Of a stretch of 64,000 nt of DNA, positions 16,936 through 25,042 are shown piece after piece (the first letter of the stretch is position 1; each line of letters starts with the position of its first letter). The stretch is from assembly GCF_003815715.1 (NCBI RefSeq), contig NZ_CP033922.1, forward strand, positions 2,386,001 to 2,450,000. The letters run 5' to 3'. The position numbers and the translations under genes were made by a program. Source of the stretch: Chryseobacterium sp. G0162. GTDB lineage: Bacteria; Bacteroidota; Bacteroidia; Flavobacteriales; Weeksellaceae. Under the pieces are notes generated by a model. It had not been told where the DNA came from and ran no database searches. It saw only the letters and a program-made list of their open reading frames with translations.

Positions 16936-17760
16936 TTATCTTTTTTCATTATTCTTAAAATAGTCAGGGTTTTGACCGGTATGTTTCTTAAAAAACCTTG
17001 AAAAATATGAAGCATCGTTAAAACCGAGTTTAAAAGCAATCTCTTTTACAGTGAGCGCTCCAAAACTTAGTTCTCTTTTAGCTTCCAGGATAAGGCGTTG
17101 GGCAATCATTTTTTTTACTGTTGTTCCCCTAAGAACACGCACAATGTCATTAAGGTGGTGGGAACTTATCTTCAATTTTTCAGCATAGAAACTTGTTTCT
17201 TTGTGCTCTATATAATGTTTCTCAATGAATCCTACCAGGTCCTGAATTCGCTGACGGTCATTCAATAAAGGTTCCTGAGACTTAATTTGTTCTCCAATGA
17301 TGATACAAAACGCTTTCAGATAGGCCTTTAAAAGTTCTGTCCTTGACGTTGCTTTGTATTCCTGCTCAATCAATGAAAGGATTGTACTGCATGTTTTCTC
17401 ATTTTTAGGGTCTAAAAAAAACGGAAGCACTCCTCCGGTAAGTACAGATTCAATATCACAGGCTTCGTTGAAGATTTCGCGGCTTATGGCCATGGCATAT
17501 CCTTCCTCTCCTTCTATTTTCATATTGAAAGCCTGCCCTGGTGCAATAATACAGATTTGATTGTTTTCAAGTGTATAGCTTTCAAAATCCAGTTCTAAAC
17601 AACTATTGTCATACACCTCTCTGAACCAGATAATTTCAAAAAAATTATGCCGGTGAACATCATGAAAATTCTCTGGACCAGCCGCACTCAAAGTGCTCAT
17701 CTGAAATTTTTCAGAAGTCAGATGATGCATTGGTATTTCTTTTTCTGGTATAATCATCAA
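16936..17760 (-). CDS. AraC-family transcriptional regulator
   Basis: 274 residues. The N-terminal cupin-like sensor (about 1-150) contains 'DVHRHNFFEIIWF'. The C-terminal AraC DNA-binding domain (about 175-272) has two helix-turn-helices: 'YAEKLKISSHHLNDIVR' and the signature 'IAFKLGFNDASYFSRFFKKHTGQNP'. Start may be Met1 or Met2. The adjacent drug exporter is the likely target. Confidence 0.9.
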   Translation of the reverse strand: MMIIPEKEIPMHHLTSEKFQMSTLSAAGPENFHDVHRHNFFEIIWFREVYDNSCLELDFESYTLENNQICIIAPGQAFNMKIEGEEGYAMAISREIFNEACDIESVLTGGVLPFFLDPKNEKTCSTILSLIEQEYKATSRTELLKAYLKAFCIIIGEQIKSQEPLLNDRQRIQDLVGFIEKHYIEHKETSFYAEKLKISSHHLNDIVRVLRGTTVKKMIAQRLILEAKRELSFGALTVKEIAFKLGFNDASYFSRFFKKHTGQNPDYFKNNEKR

Positions 17761-17788
17761 TGTATTTTTTAATCGTTACGCTATAAAC

Positions 17789-17822
17789 AAAAACCACAGC
17801 AAAAAAAGTGCTGCGGTTTTCT
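17789..17822 (-). terminator. Terminator downstream of thiL
   Basis: On the minus strand: AAAACCGCAGCA / TGCTGTGGTTTT, a 12-bp stem with one G-T wobble and a T-rich loop, followed by T-rich sequence. Confidence 0.75.
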
Positions 17823-17845
17823 ACAATATTTAAAATTAAATAATT

Positions 17846-18907
17846 TTATCCGTTCTGGTTTCCTAAAAAGGCATCCCATCCCTGAGCAGTAAGAGCGACC
17901 AATTGGTTTGATCCTCTTGCTACCATAAAGTTCCCTTCTTCTTTTTCAACAGCATGTCCTATGATGGTAAAGTCAGGATGATTTTTAATTTTATCAAAAT
18001 CGTCTGGTGAAATTGTGAATAGTAATTCATAATCTTCACCGCCGCTTAATGCCGTCATTACAGGATTTAAGTTCATTTCGTCTGCGGTAGAGATGGTAAG
18101 GTTATCCAACGGTACCTTTTCTTCATACAGTCTGAATCCTACTTTAGACTGATCGGAAAGATGAAGGATTTCAGAAGCTAAACCGTCTGAAATATCAATC
18201 ATGGAAGTCGGTTTAATATCCAACTCTTCCAGAATTGCTTTAACATCTGTTCTTGCCTCAGGTTTCAATTGTCTTTCCAGGATATAATCATACCCTTCCA
18301 TTTCCGGCTGCATATTCGGATCTGCAAGGTAAACAGCATGCTCTCTTTCCAGAATTTGCAGTCCCATATAAGCTCCTCCTAAGTCTCCTGTTACCACAAG
18401 AAGATCATTAGGTTTTGCTCCACTTCTCTTCACGATATTTTCATCCGCTTCAATTCCTACTGCTGTAATGCTCATTACCAATCCAGAGTTGGAACTTGTG
18501 GTATCTCCACCAATCAGGTCTACTTTATATCTTACACACGCAGCCTGAATTCCTGCATAGATTTCTTCCAAAGCCTCTACCGGAAAACGGTTGGAAACTG
18601 CTAAAGAGACCAAAATCTGTGTAGGAACCGCATTCATAGCGGCAATATCACTCAGATTTACAACTACTGCTTTATAACCTAAATGCTTTAATGGAACATA
18701 CCCTAAATTAAAATGCACGCCTTCCGCCAGAACATCCGTAGTAAGAACTACTTTTTTATTATCTGGGTTAATCACTGCTGCATCATCTCCTACTCCAAGC
18801 TCCGAAGATTCATTGGATAGAGGAAAATGCTCAGTCAAATGCTTAATAAGACCGAATTCTCCTAATTTAGAAATGGGCGTCAGCTCCTGGGATTTATCTT
18901 CAAACAT
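17846..18907 (-). CDS. thiL: Thiamine-monophosphate kinase
   Basis: Start at MFEDKS (18907); a nine-residue in-frame extension is less likely. 353 residues of the PurM/ThiL (AIRS) fold. 'ELGVGDDAAVI' (metal/ATP Asp pair), 'LTTDVLAEGVHF', 'LIGGDTTSS', 'MIDISDGLASE' and 'LSGGEDYELLF' are all present. It phosphorylates TMP to thiamine pyrophosphate. No TPP riboswitch is seen upstream and no other thi genes are nearby. Confidence 0.95.
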   Translation of the reverse strand: MFEDKSQELTPISKLGEFGLIKHLTEHFPLSNESSELGVGDDAAVINPDNKKVVLTTDVLAEGVHFNLGYVPLKHLGYKAVVVNLSDIAAMNAVPTQILVSLAVSNRFPVEALEEIYAGIQAACVRYKVDLIGGDTTSSNSGLVMSITAVGIEADENIVKRSGAKPNDLLVVTGDLGGAYMGLQILEREHAVYLADPNMQPEMEGYDYILERQLKPEARTDVKAILEELDIKPTSMIDISDGLASEILHLSDQSKVGFRLYEEKVPLDNLTISTADEMNLNPVMTALSGGEDYELLFTISPDDFDKIKNHPDFTIIGHAVEKEEGNFMVARGSNQLVALTAQGWDAFLGNQNG

Positions 18908-18998
18908 AAAATTTCTTTTTTGTACAATGTTCACGGCAAAATGGTATAAAGCTTTGGAAGTCTGTTATACCATTGAACTCTGAACTTTAAACGTTGAA

Positions 18999-19493
18999 TT
19001 ACTTTGTAAATTCTGCCGGATCAACATTGTGTGGATGAAAAGGAAACTTTTTAAAGTCTTCTTTTGATAGTACCACAGTTTCCGGCGTTTTGTATTTATT
19101 CATTGCTTCCACCACATCATCTGGTGGTGTTGTCATTTTTCTTAACATCATATCGATCCAAACTCCCGTAGCTTCGGCAGTAGCACAGTGTGCCCCATCC
19201 GGAGTGTAGAATTTATGAACGAAACGATAGATAGCAGAGTCATCTGAACATCCATCTATTTCTACGCTTACAATAACTACCTGATCAGCATAGATCTCCT
19301 TGAAGAAAGAATATCTTTCGTGCAGGATAACAGGACCGATTCCCCATCTGCTTAATTGGGTAACCCCCATTTTCTCTTTGGTCATAAAAGCCATCCTGGC
19401 TTGCGCACAATATTGTACATATGATGAATTGGCTAAGTGCTTATTGGCATCAAGGTCGCTCCATCGCACTTCAAATTTATGGTAGAAAATCAT
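18999..19493 (-). CDS. Acyl-CoA thioesterase (4HBT hot-dog fold)
   Basis: Start chosen at MIFYHKF (19493) because a -7 box lies at 19533-19540, overlapping the longer frame. 164 residues. 'VRWSDLDANKHLANSSYVQYC' is the hot-dog fold signature with the catalytic Asp (DxD..HlaN); a second half follows with 'ATGVWIDM'. It is related to YbgC/FcbC thioesterases that hydrolyse acyl-CoA. It is 91 nt upstream of thiL in the same orientation. Confidence 0.85.
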   Translation of the reverse strand: MIFYHKFEVRWSDLDANKHLANSSYVQYCAQARMAFMTKEKMGVTQLSRWGIGPVILHERYSFFKEIYADQVVIVSVEIDGCSDDSAIYRFVHKFYTPDGAHCATAEATGVWIDMMLRKMTTPPDDVVEAMNKYKTPETVVLSKEDFKKFPFHPHNVDPAEFTK

Positions 19494-19532
19494 ACTGAAA
19501 TCGTTTTGGGTATAATAAAAAATTATAATCTT

Positions 19533-19540
19533 CAAAAATA
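19533..19540 (-). promoter_or_regulatory. -7 box for the thioesterase gene
   Basis: Minus-strand TATTTTTG, a perfect TAnnTTTG, 39 nt before the chosen start. It is back-to-back with the plus-strand box at 19568. Confidence 0.5.
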
Positions 19541-19567
19541 CTCAAATAAGATGGTTTATAAAAATTG

Positions 19568-19575
19568 TACTTTTG
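19568..19575 (+). promoter_or_regulatory. -7 box for the flavoprotein operon
   Basis: TACTTTTG, a perfect TAnnTTTG, 33 nt before the ATG at 19609. Confidence 0.5.
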
Positions 19576-19608
19576 AAAAAATAATCTTCAGCATAGGATT
19601 ACCCATAC

Positions 19609-20811
19609 ATGAAACAGATCATTATTATCGGAGGTGGTGCTGCAGGCTTTTTCTGCGCATCCAACCTTGACGAAAAGAAATATAAAATTACGATTTTAGA
19701 ACAGAACTCAGATGTCCTTCAGAAAGTTAAAATTTCCGGAGGGGGACGCTGTAATGTGACCCACGCCTGCTTCGATCCAAGAGAACTGGTACAGTTCTAT
19801 CCTCGTGGAAACAAGGAATTATTGAGCGTTTTCACCAAATTTCAACCGGGTGACACCATGGAATGGTTCGATCAGCGCAATGTTCCGTTGAAAATAGAAA
19901 ATGACAACAGAACTTTTCCTGAAAGCAACTCTTCACAGACCATCATCAATACCTTTTTGAATGAAGCTCAAAAGAAAAATGTGGTGGTGCAGACAAAATG
20001 CTCTGTAAAGGAAATTGAAAAACAGGATGAAAAATATCTTGTAAAAACCAATTCCGGAGATTTTGAAGCAGATTATCTTGTATATACTACCGGAAGTTCA
20101 CCCAAATCTTTAAAAATTATTGAAAATCTGGGCCATAAAATCGTAGACCTTGTCCCTTCTCTTTTTACTTTTAATATTAAGGATGAACTTTTAAAAGATC
20201 TTCCAGGAACCAGTTTTGAAAATGCAGGAATTTCGATTCCTCAATTGAAAACTGAAGAAAGCGGACCTCTATTGATTACCCATTGGGGACTTTCCGGACC
20301 TGCTGTTTTGAAAATTTCTGCATGGGAGGCTATAAGTTTGGCTAAGCTTAAATATAATTTTGAAATTGAGGTTAATTTTATTTCGATTGATTTAGAAGAT
20401 GCTGAGGAAATGTTCCATAACTTTAAACAGAGCAATCCTAAAAAGACCATCGGACAATCGAAGATTTTTGATATTACGAACAGATTCTGGCAGAAAATTC
20501 TGGATATTTCAAAGGTAGATCTCAATAAGCAGGTAGCCAATATTTCAGGCAAGGAGATGCAGAAAATCCTTGAAAATTTATGTAAGAAAAAGCTTCAGGT
20601 AACCGGAAAATCAACATTTAAAGACGAATTTGTAACGGCAGGAGGTGTTGATTTAAAGGAAATTAACTTTAAGAACATGTCTTCAAAACTTCTTCCCAAA
20701 TTTTATATTGCCGGAGAGGTATTGAATATAGATGCTGTAACAGGTGGATTCAATTTCCAGGCATGCTGGAGTGAAGGCTGGCTGATTGCACAGGATTTAA
20801 ATTCCCTATAA
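19609..20811 (+). CDS. HI0933/BaiN-family FAD-dependent oxidoreductase
   Basis: 400 residues. The Rossmann dinucleotide site 'IIIGGGAAGFFCASNL' is at the N-terminus. 'KISGGGRCNVTHACFDPREL' is the family hallmark after the first strand pair. The C-terminal FAD closure is 'FYIAGEVLNIDAVTGGFNFQACWSEG'. Members reduce enoyl bonds of steroid-type substrates (BaiN) or have unknown roles (YhiN). Here it heads a four-gene run with exported and membrane proteins. Confidence 0.9.
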   Translation: MKQIIIIGGGAAGFFCASNLDEKKYKITILEQNSDVLQKVKISGGGRCNVTHACFDPRELVQFYPRGNKELLSVFTKFQPGDTMEWFDQRNVPLKIENDNRTFPESNSSQTIINTFLNEAQKKNVVVQTKCSVKEIEKQDEKYLVKTNSGDFEADYLVYTTGSSPKSLKIIENLGHKIVDLVPSLFTFNIKDELLKDLPGTSFENAGISIPQLKTEESGPLLITHWGLSGPAVLKISAWEAISLAKLKYNFEIEVNFISIDLEDAEEMFHNFKQSNPKKTIGQSKIFDITNRFWQKILDISKVDLNKQVANISGKEMQKILENLCKKKLQVTGKSTFKDEFVTAGGVDLKEINFKNMSSKLLPKFYIAGEVLNIDAVTGGFNFQACWSEGWLIAQDLNSL

Positions 20812-20840
20812 AAAATCACTAAAAATAAGGATAACGACAC

Positions 20841-21233
20841 ATGAAAAAATTAATATTTCTATTATTTACGTTTGGGTTCACATTGTGTTTTTCTCAGGCA
20901 AAACAGGACCCGGCAGAATCCCCTGTAAAAGATTACACCAATAAAGCAGATATAAGACCTGAATTTCCAGGAGGAATTGCTGTATTCAAAACACTCATTA
21001 TGAGTAAATTAAATTTTAGTACCATTACAGACTCAGCAAACTCAGAGATACGGTTTCTAATTGATTCCAAGGGAGAACTGAGCTCTGTGACAGCGAACGG
21101 AGAGCAGGAAAGCTTTAATAAAGAATTGATACGGGTCATCAATACCATAAACAAAAAATGGGAGCCCGCAGTTTATAAAAACAAACCTGTAGATTATTGG
21201 TATACCCTTCCAATGTCGATAGATTTTGATTAA
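20841..21233 (+). CDS. Exported small protein with TonB C-terminal-like domain
   Basis: 130 residues; signal peptide with cleavage near 'CFSQ'. 'EFPGGIAVFKTLI' followed by 'IRFLIDSKGELSSV' and 'KKWEPAVYKNKPVDYW' matches the TonB_C pattern common in Bacteroidota, without the N-terminal anchor. It starts 29 nt after the flavoprotein gene and ends 3 nt before the DUF2306 gene. Analogous to the protein at 10780. Confidence 0.6.
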   Translation: MKKLIFLLFTFGFTLCFSQAKQDPAESPVKDYTNKADIRPEFPGGIAVFKTLIMSKLNFSTITDSANSEIRFLIDSKGELSSVTANGEQESFNKELIRVINTINKKWEPAVYKNKPVDYWYTLPMSIDFD

Positions 21234-21236
21234 AAT

Positions 21237-21878
21237 ATGGGTATGCTTTCAGCCAAAAGAAATATCACTTTTTTCAAAATCCTGCTCATCATGGGATTTA
21301 TATATTTCTTTTGGCTGATGGTTATGATTACTCTGGAATATATTCCTTTGAATCCTAACGTTAGCTTCCTGATGATTAAACAAACTGAAGTGGAGCACAG
21401 GCCGGAATATCTCTATTTTTTCTACGCTCATGTGTACACCAGTATTTTTGTACTTCTTTCAGGGTTTCTTGCAATACTCCGAAAAGATTTCAGGCTAAAA
21501 AATTTCCACAGAAATATAGGAAAGCTCTATATTCTTCTTATATTGTTTTTGGCTGCCCCTTCTGGAATTTATATGGGATTTTTTGCCAATGGAGGACTTT
21601 TTTCAAAGATTTCATTCGTTATACTGGGCTTTTTATGGTGGTTTTCTACCTTCAAAGCTTATCAGCTGGCCAGACAGAAAAGGTTTAAAGAACATAAGCA
21701 ATGGATGTGGCGGAGCTTTGCTTTTACATTATCAGCCATCACATTACGGATGTGGAAAGTTATTATCGTATATTTATTTCATCCCAATCCTATGGATGTT
21801 TACCAAATCATTGCATGGCTGGGATGGATTCCCAATATCCTTTTAATTGAATATTTAATCACAAAAAAACAGATATGA
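21237..21878 (+). CDS. DUF2306-type multipass membrane protein
   Basis: 213 residues with about six hydrophobic helices. 'FYAHVYTSIFVLLSGFLAIL' and 'NFHRNIGKLYILLILF' supply the two conserved His-containing helices of DUF2306, and 'FKEHKQWMWRSFAFTLSA' the third. His placement suggests haem or redox work in the membrane, but the function is unknown. Overlaps the next gene by ATGA. Confidence 0.75.
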   Translation: MGMLSAKRNITFFKILLIMGFIYFFWLMVMITLEYIPLNPNVSFLMIKQTEVEHRPEYLYFFYAHVYTSIFVLLSGFLAILRKDFRLKNFHRNIGKLYILLILFLAAPSGIYMGFFANGGLFSKISFVILGFLWWFSTFKAYQLARQKRFKEHKQWMWRSFAFTLSAITLRMWKVIIVYLFHPNPMDVYQIIAWLGWIPNILLIEYLITKKQI

Positions 21879-22792
21879 AAATTTTAAATTACACCTTTAT
21901 TTCTCTTCTTGCAGCAGCGCTTATTAGCTGTAAAAAAGATGGAAAACCGAATGAATCAAACAAAGATTCCCTAACAGCAAAAAAAGACTCTGTGGTCATT
22001 CCTGAGATCCATAAAGAATATTACGGGATTTACACCGGTGATTTTGCAGGAATGGAAAAAATGGTTGACGATGTAGATGGCTCTGAATATAATGAGAGCG
22101 TCTACAAAAAAATTTCTCTAAAAATCAACAGGATTACCAAAGACAGTGTGTATGGACAAAGCATTGTGAATGGAAACCAACGCCCGGTAAGAGGAGTTTT
22201 TAATGAAACGTCAAAATCTTTTGTACTGGATGAGCCGGGTAATGATAAAACAGATGGCAGATTTGAGGTAAAACTGAGTGGAGATAGCTTAACTGGAAAA
22301 TGGAATGCCTTCAACACAAAAGGAGTAAAAGCTCCTCTAAAATCACTCAAACTCATTAAAAAGGAATTTGTTTATAACCCCAATTTTATGCTTGATCCGG
22401 ATTCAAACCTGGTAGACTGGAATAATCCTAAGTCTTTTGTTGAGAAGTACACAGATAGTGATGGGAAAACCGAAAGCTATACAACATCAAAAAATCGGGT
22501 AGCTTCTGATGCCGTCTTTAAGCTGAATGCCTCTAAACAAAAACTCAATGAAAAAGACCTTAAAAACTTAAGAAAACTGGATCTGGAAATTATCAAGAAC
22601 TCCGTATTTGCAAGACATGGATATTCCTTTAAAAAAGAAACTTACAGGGATTTCTTTGAACAGACCAATTGGTATATTCCGGTTTCCAATAATGTAGATA
22701 ACGAGCTTTCCCCTATGGAAAAAGATAATGTGGCACTCCTGAACAAATTTATTAAATATGCTGAAGATAAATATGACAGCTTTGGAAGATAG
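21875..22792 (+). CDS. Lipoprotein with C-terminal YARHG domain
   Basis: 305 residues. The lipobox 'LISCKK' gives a lipidated Cys at residue 20. A Lys/Asp-rich linker follows. The C-terminal ~70 residues hold 'NSVFARHGYSFKKETYRDFFEQTNWY', the YARHG domain, a predicted extracytoplasmic peptidoglycan- or ligand-associated module. Last gene of the 19609-22792 run; 4-nt overlap with DUF2306. Confidence 0.85.
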   Translation: MKILNYTFISLLAAALISCKKDGKPNESNKDSLTAKKDSVVIPEIHKEYYGIYTGDFAGMEKMVDDVDGSEYNESVYKKISLKINRITKDSVYGQSIVNGNQRPVRGVFNETSKSFVLDEPGNDKTDGRFEVKLSGDSLTGKWNAFNTKGVKAPLKSLKLIKKEFVYNPNFMLDPDSNLVDWNNPKSFVEKYTDSDGKTESYTTSKNRVASDAVFKLNASKQKLNEKDLKNLRKLDLEIIKNSVFARHGYSFKKETYRDFFEQTNWYIPVSNNVDNELSPMEKDNVALLNKFIKYAEDKYDSFGR

Positions 22793-22798
22793 AAAAAA

Positions 22799-23200
22799 CT
22801 AGGAGTTTGAAGGTGAGATTAAGTTTTCTTTTTTTATCAGCTTTACAAACACATAGAGGAATACACAACCTGCGACATAACACAGAATATCAATCCAGGA
22901 AAAAGAATTTCCAATCACAATATACATCAGGCTTCCAGGACGGAAGCCTAGTTTTTCCGCAATATTGAAATATTGGGCAAACTCTACGAAACAAGAAAAA
23001 ATTAAAATTCCAAGAATAAGTTTTTCATTATTAACTCTGAAAAAGCTTTTCACCAAAGTATAAAGAAGTATGACAACAATGACATCTCCAAGATAAGCTC
23101 TTACAAAGAAAATATTCTTTAATCTTGTTGCGATCAGTACCTCAACAAGGAAAATAAAAATGGAGATAAGGAGATATTTCAGGCTAAATTGGAATTTCAT
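22799..23200 (-). CDS. DUF2809-type membrane protein
   Basis: 133 residues with four hydrophobic helices. 'VRAYLGDVIVVILLY' and 'PGSLMYIVIGNSFSWIDILCY' match the DUF2809 pattern (conserved Arg and Asp in the first loop). Inner-membrane; function unknown. Converges with the YARHG lipoprotein gene with a 6-nt gap. Confidence 0.75.
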   Translation of the reverse strand: MKFQFSLKYLLISIFIFLVEVLIATRLKNIFFVRAYLGDVIVVILLYTLVKSFFRVNNEKLILGILIFSCFVEFAQYFNIAEKLGFRPGSLMYIVIGNSFSWIDILCYVAGCVFLYVFVKLIKKENLISPSNS

Positions 23201-23229
23201 GTGTATGTTTTATTAAAAGTTAGGACATA

Positions 23230-23262
23230 AAAAATCGGCATTCATTAAAAACACCGATTTTT
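23230..23262 (-). terminator. Terminator of the thioredoxin-like pair
   Basis: Stem AAAAATCGG / CCGATTTTT around a 14-15 nt loop, with A- and T-rich flanks. It lies downstream of the minus-strand gene at 23278. Confidence 0.7.
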
Positions 23263-23277
23263 ATTCTGACAAATATA

Positions 23278-23940
23278 TTATTTCTTTACCTTGATTGTAC
23301 AGCCAATAGCAACCGTTTTTGTCATTTTTACTGGTTCACTTTTTATTAGAGCATTTACCGCGTCCTGAGCATAGTATTCTGATACATCATTAGGATTATC
23401 ATAATTGTTATCAATAGCGCCTATATATTTTACAATATTCTTCCCGTTTTCCTTCTGTAGTATAAAAACATGCGGAGTTTTGGTAGCTCCATACTGCGGA
23501 TAGATCTTCTGCCCTTCGTCCACCAGATATGGAAAAGTAAATCCTTTCTGTTTCGCTCTATCTATCATCTGCTTGTAGCCGTCTTCAGGCTGTACATTTG
23601 GATCATTTGGATTGATTGCTATGACCGGATATCCCTGATCTTTATATTTCTTATCAAGCTCAATGATTCTGTCTTCATACTTCTTGGCATACGGACAATG
23701 GTTACAGGTAAAAATAACAATGAACCCCTTGGCTGTTTTAAAATCACTCAGGGAAACCATTTTTCCATCAATATTTTTAAGCTTAAAGTCAGTAGCCTCA
23801 TCTCCCACTTCGTAGCCTTTTACAGCTGAAATACTTTCTTTTTGAGGTTTATTTTTATCGTGATTCATTGTTGTAAAGCTTAATAAGCCTAATCCAGCGA
23901 TAAAAGCTGCCATTAAAATTTTCAGATTTTTCATAATCAA
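23278..23940 (-). CDS. Exported thioredoxin-fold (redoxin) protein
   Basis: 220 residues. An N-terminal hydrophobic segment (about 5-22) is a signal or anchor. The AhpC/TSA-like domain contains 'GFIVIFTCNHCPYAKKYEDRI' with C79-x-x-C82 and the cis-Pro region 'GATKTPHVFIL'. A third Cys lies in 'VAIGCTIK' at the C-terminus. Proteins of this CNHC type are periplasmic redoxins of unsettled substrate in Bacteroidota. It follows a TlpA-like gene by 4 nt. Start may be Met1 or Met3. Confidence 0.82.
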   Translation of the reverse strand: MIMKNLKILMAAFIAGLGLLSFTTMNHDKNKPQKESISAVKGYEVGDEATDFKLKNIDGKMVSLSDFKTAKGFIVIFTCNHCPYAKKYEDRIIELDKKYKDQGYPVIAINPNDPNVQPEDGYKQMIDRAKQKGFTFPYLVDEGQKIYPQYGATKTPHVFILQKENGKNIVKYIGAIDNNYDNPNDVSEYYAQDAVNALIKSEPVKMTKTVAIGCTIKVKK

Positions 23941-23944
23941 TTAT

Positions 23945-24433
23945 TTATTGTAGATTTTCAGTAATTGTTTTCCCAAGATCCTCTTTACTCATTTCTCCGT
24001 CATTGAAATATACTTTTTCTCCGTTTTTATAAAAAATTGTTACAGGAATATTTCCATCCCACTTTTTTTCAAATCTTGGAATCCAGGTATTCATTCTTTT
24101 AATATCATCTAAAAGCACAACTTCAGCGGTCAGATTTTTGTTTTTAATGAATTTTAAAACCCTTTCTTTATCTACCAGCCTGTCTAGTGAAACCAGAATC
24201 ATCTTAAACTTAGAATTACCGGCATATTGATTATTGATTTCCATAAAATGAGGAAGCTCTTTCACACAAGGAGCACAGGTGGTTGCCCAAAAATTAACGA
24301 CCAGAAACTTATTTTTCTCCGATTGGATTTTCTTTTCCAGATCTTCGTATTTCAAAACAGAAATTTCGGTCTGCTGAGCTTTATATAGTGTGCAGAACAT
24401 AAAGATTGCAAGGAGTGTTAATAAATTCTTCAT
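23945..24433 (-). CDS. TlpA-like thiol-disulfide oxidoreductase
   Basis: Start chosen at MKNLLT (24433), which begins a proper signal peptide; the longer frame adds 30 unconvincing residues. 162 residues. 'VVNFWATTCAPCVKELPHF' carries the active pair C53-A-P-C56, and 'IPVTIFYKNGE' holds the cis-Pro. A periplasmic reductant or cytochrome-c-type thioredoxin. Operon with the redoxin gene. The two peptide genes downstream of 24.6 kb are divergent from it. Confidence 0.85.
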   Translation of the reverse strand: MKNLLTLLAIFMFCTLYKAQQTEISVLKYEDLEKKIQSEKNKFLVVNFWATTCAPCVKELPHFMEINNQYAGNSKFKMILVSLDRLVDKERVLKFIKNKNLTAEVVLLDDIKRMNTWIPRFEKKWDGNIPVTIFYKNGEKVYFNDGEMSKEDLGKTITENLQ

Positions 24434-24598
24434 CTTCAAATTTAATAAAATAATGTAAATCAAAAGTATACAAAACATAATCACTTCGAAACATCTCCTT
24501 TCCCTCTCTAAAACATACAACAAAGCTTAAGTCTCTCTTTTTTATTATCTTACATTGACATCTTTTTCACGATCAATAGAATTATTTGGATAATTTTG

Positions 24599-24606
24599 TA
24601 TATTTG
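24599..24606 (+). promoter_or_regulatory. -7 box for the tandem peptide genes
   Basis: TATATTTG, a perfect TAnnTTTG, 22 nt before the ATG at 24629. No TTTG is found 19 nt upstream. Confidence 0.55.
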
Positions 24607-24628
24607 AATACAATCAAAACAAATTATT

Positions 24629-24790
24629 ATGAAAAAATCAACCATTCAAAAAAAGAAGCTTACTAAGAGAGAAATGAAATCAATTAACGGAGCAGGGCCT
24701 ATCTGTCCGTTAGTATTCAGCTGTACTGACAGAAATACAGGAGAAGAATTATATGGAGTTTATGGCATTCAGGATGGACCTTGCTGCTAG
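24629..24790 (+). CDS. GG-leader bacteriocin/RiPP-like precursor peptide 1
   Basis: 53 residues. The basic leader 'MKKSTIQKKKLTKREMKSIN' is followed by Gly-Ala-Gly, a degenerate double-glycine-type site near residue 21. The core of ~30 residues has four Cys and ends in Pro-Cys-Cys. Leader shape (KKLTKxExKxI-N/S-G) matches Bacteroidota natural-product precursor leaders. The next gene is a paralogue. No lanthionine synthetase, radical SAM enzyme or peptidase-ABC exporter lies nearby, so any processing machinery is elsewhere. Confidence 0.72.
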   Translation: MKKSTIQKKKLTKREMKSINGAGPICPLVFSCTDRNTGEELYGVYGIQDGPCC

Positions 24791-24820
24791 TTACAGATTA
24801 ATAATACCCAATTAAGAAAT

Positions 24821-24985
24821 ATGAAAAAATCATTCACTCAAAAAAAGAAGCTTACCAAAGCTGAGCTCAAGGAGATTAGCGGTGGGGCTAAGGCCAACTG
24901 TGCAGAAGACCTATGCAAACTTAGAGGAGTAAGCAGCCATTTTATGATTATCGGTCCTAGAGGTAAAGACGGATACTGCTGTTAA
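24821..24985 (+). CDS. GG-leader bacteriocin/RiPP-like precursor peptide 2
   Basis: 54 residues. The first eleven residues are almost identical to the upstream peptide (MKKS, then QKKKLTK). 'LKEISGGAK' gives a true Gly-Gly at residues 21-22. The core differs: four Cys, ending Gly-Tyr-Cys-Cys. Conserved leader plus diverged core plus shared C-terminal Cys pair is the pattern of a precursor family. It starts 30 nt after the first gene's stop and is closed by a strong terminator. Confidence 0.75.
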   Translation: MKKSFTQKKKLTKAELKEISGGAKANCAEDLCKLRGVSSHFMIIGPRGKDGYCC

Positions 24986-25010
24986 TCAAGTTTAAATATT
25001 AAAAATAAAA

Positions 25011-25042
25011 AATGATTGGATTATCCCCCAATCATTTTTTTT
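25011..25042. terminator. Bidirectional terminator containing the mutS stop
   Basis: 9-bp stem AATGATTGG (25011-25019) / CCAATCATT (25028-25036) followed by seven T residues, with A-rich sequence on the left. The mutS stop codon lies in its loop. Confidence 0.9.

Noticed and set aside
18908..18998. TPP riboswitch before thiL
   Set aside because: No conserved TPP-aptamer elements (CUGAGA, ACCUGA) are visible.
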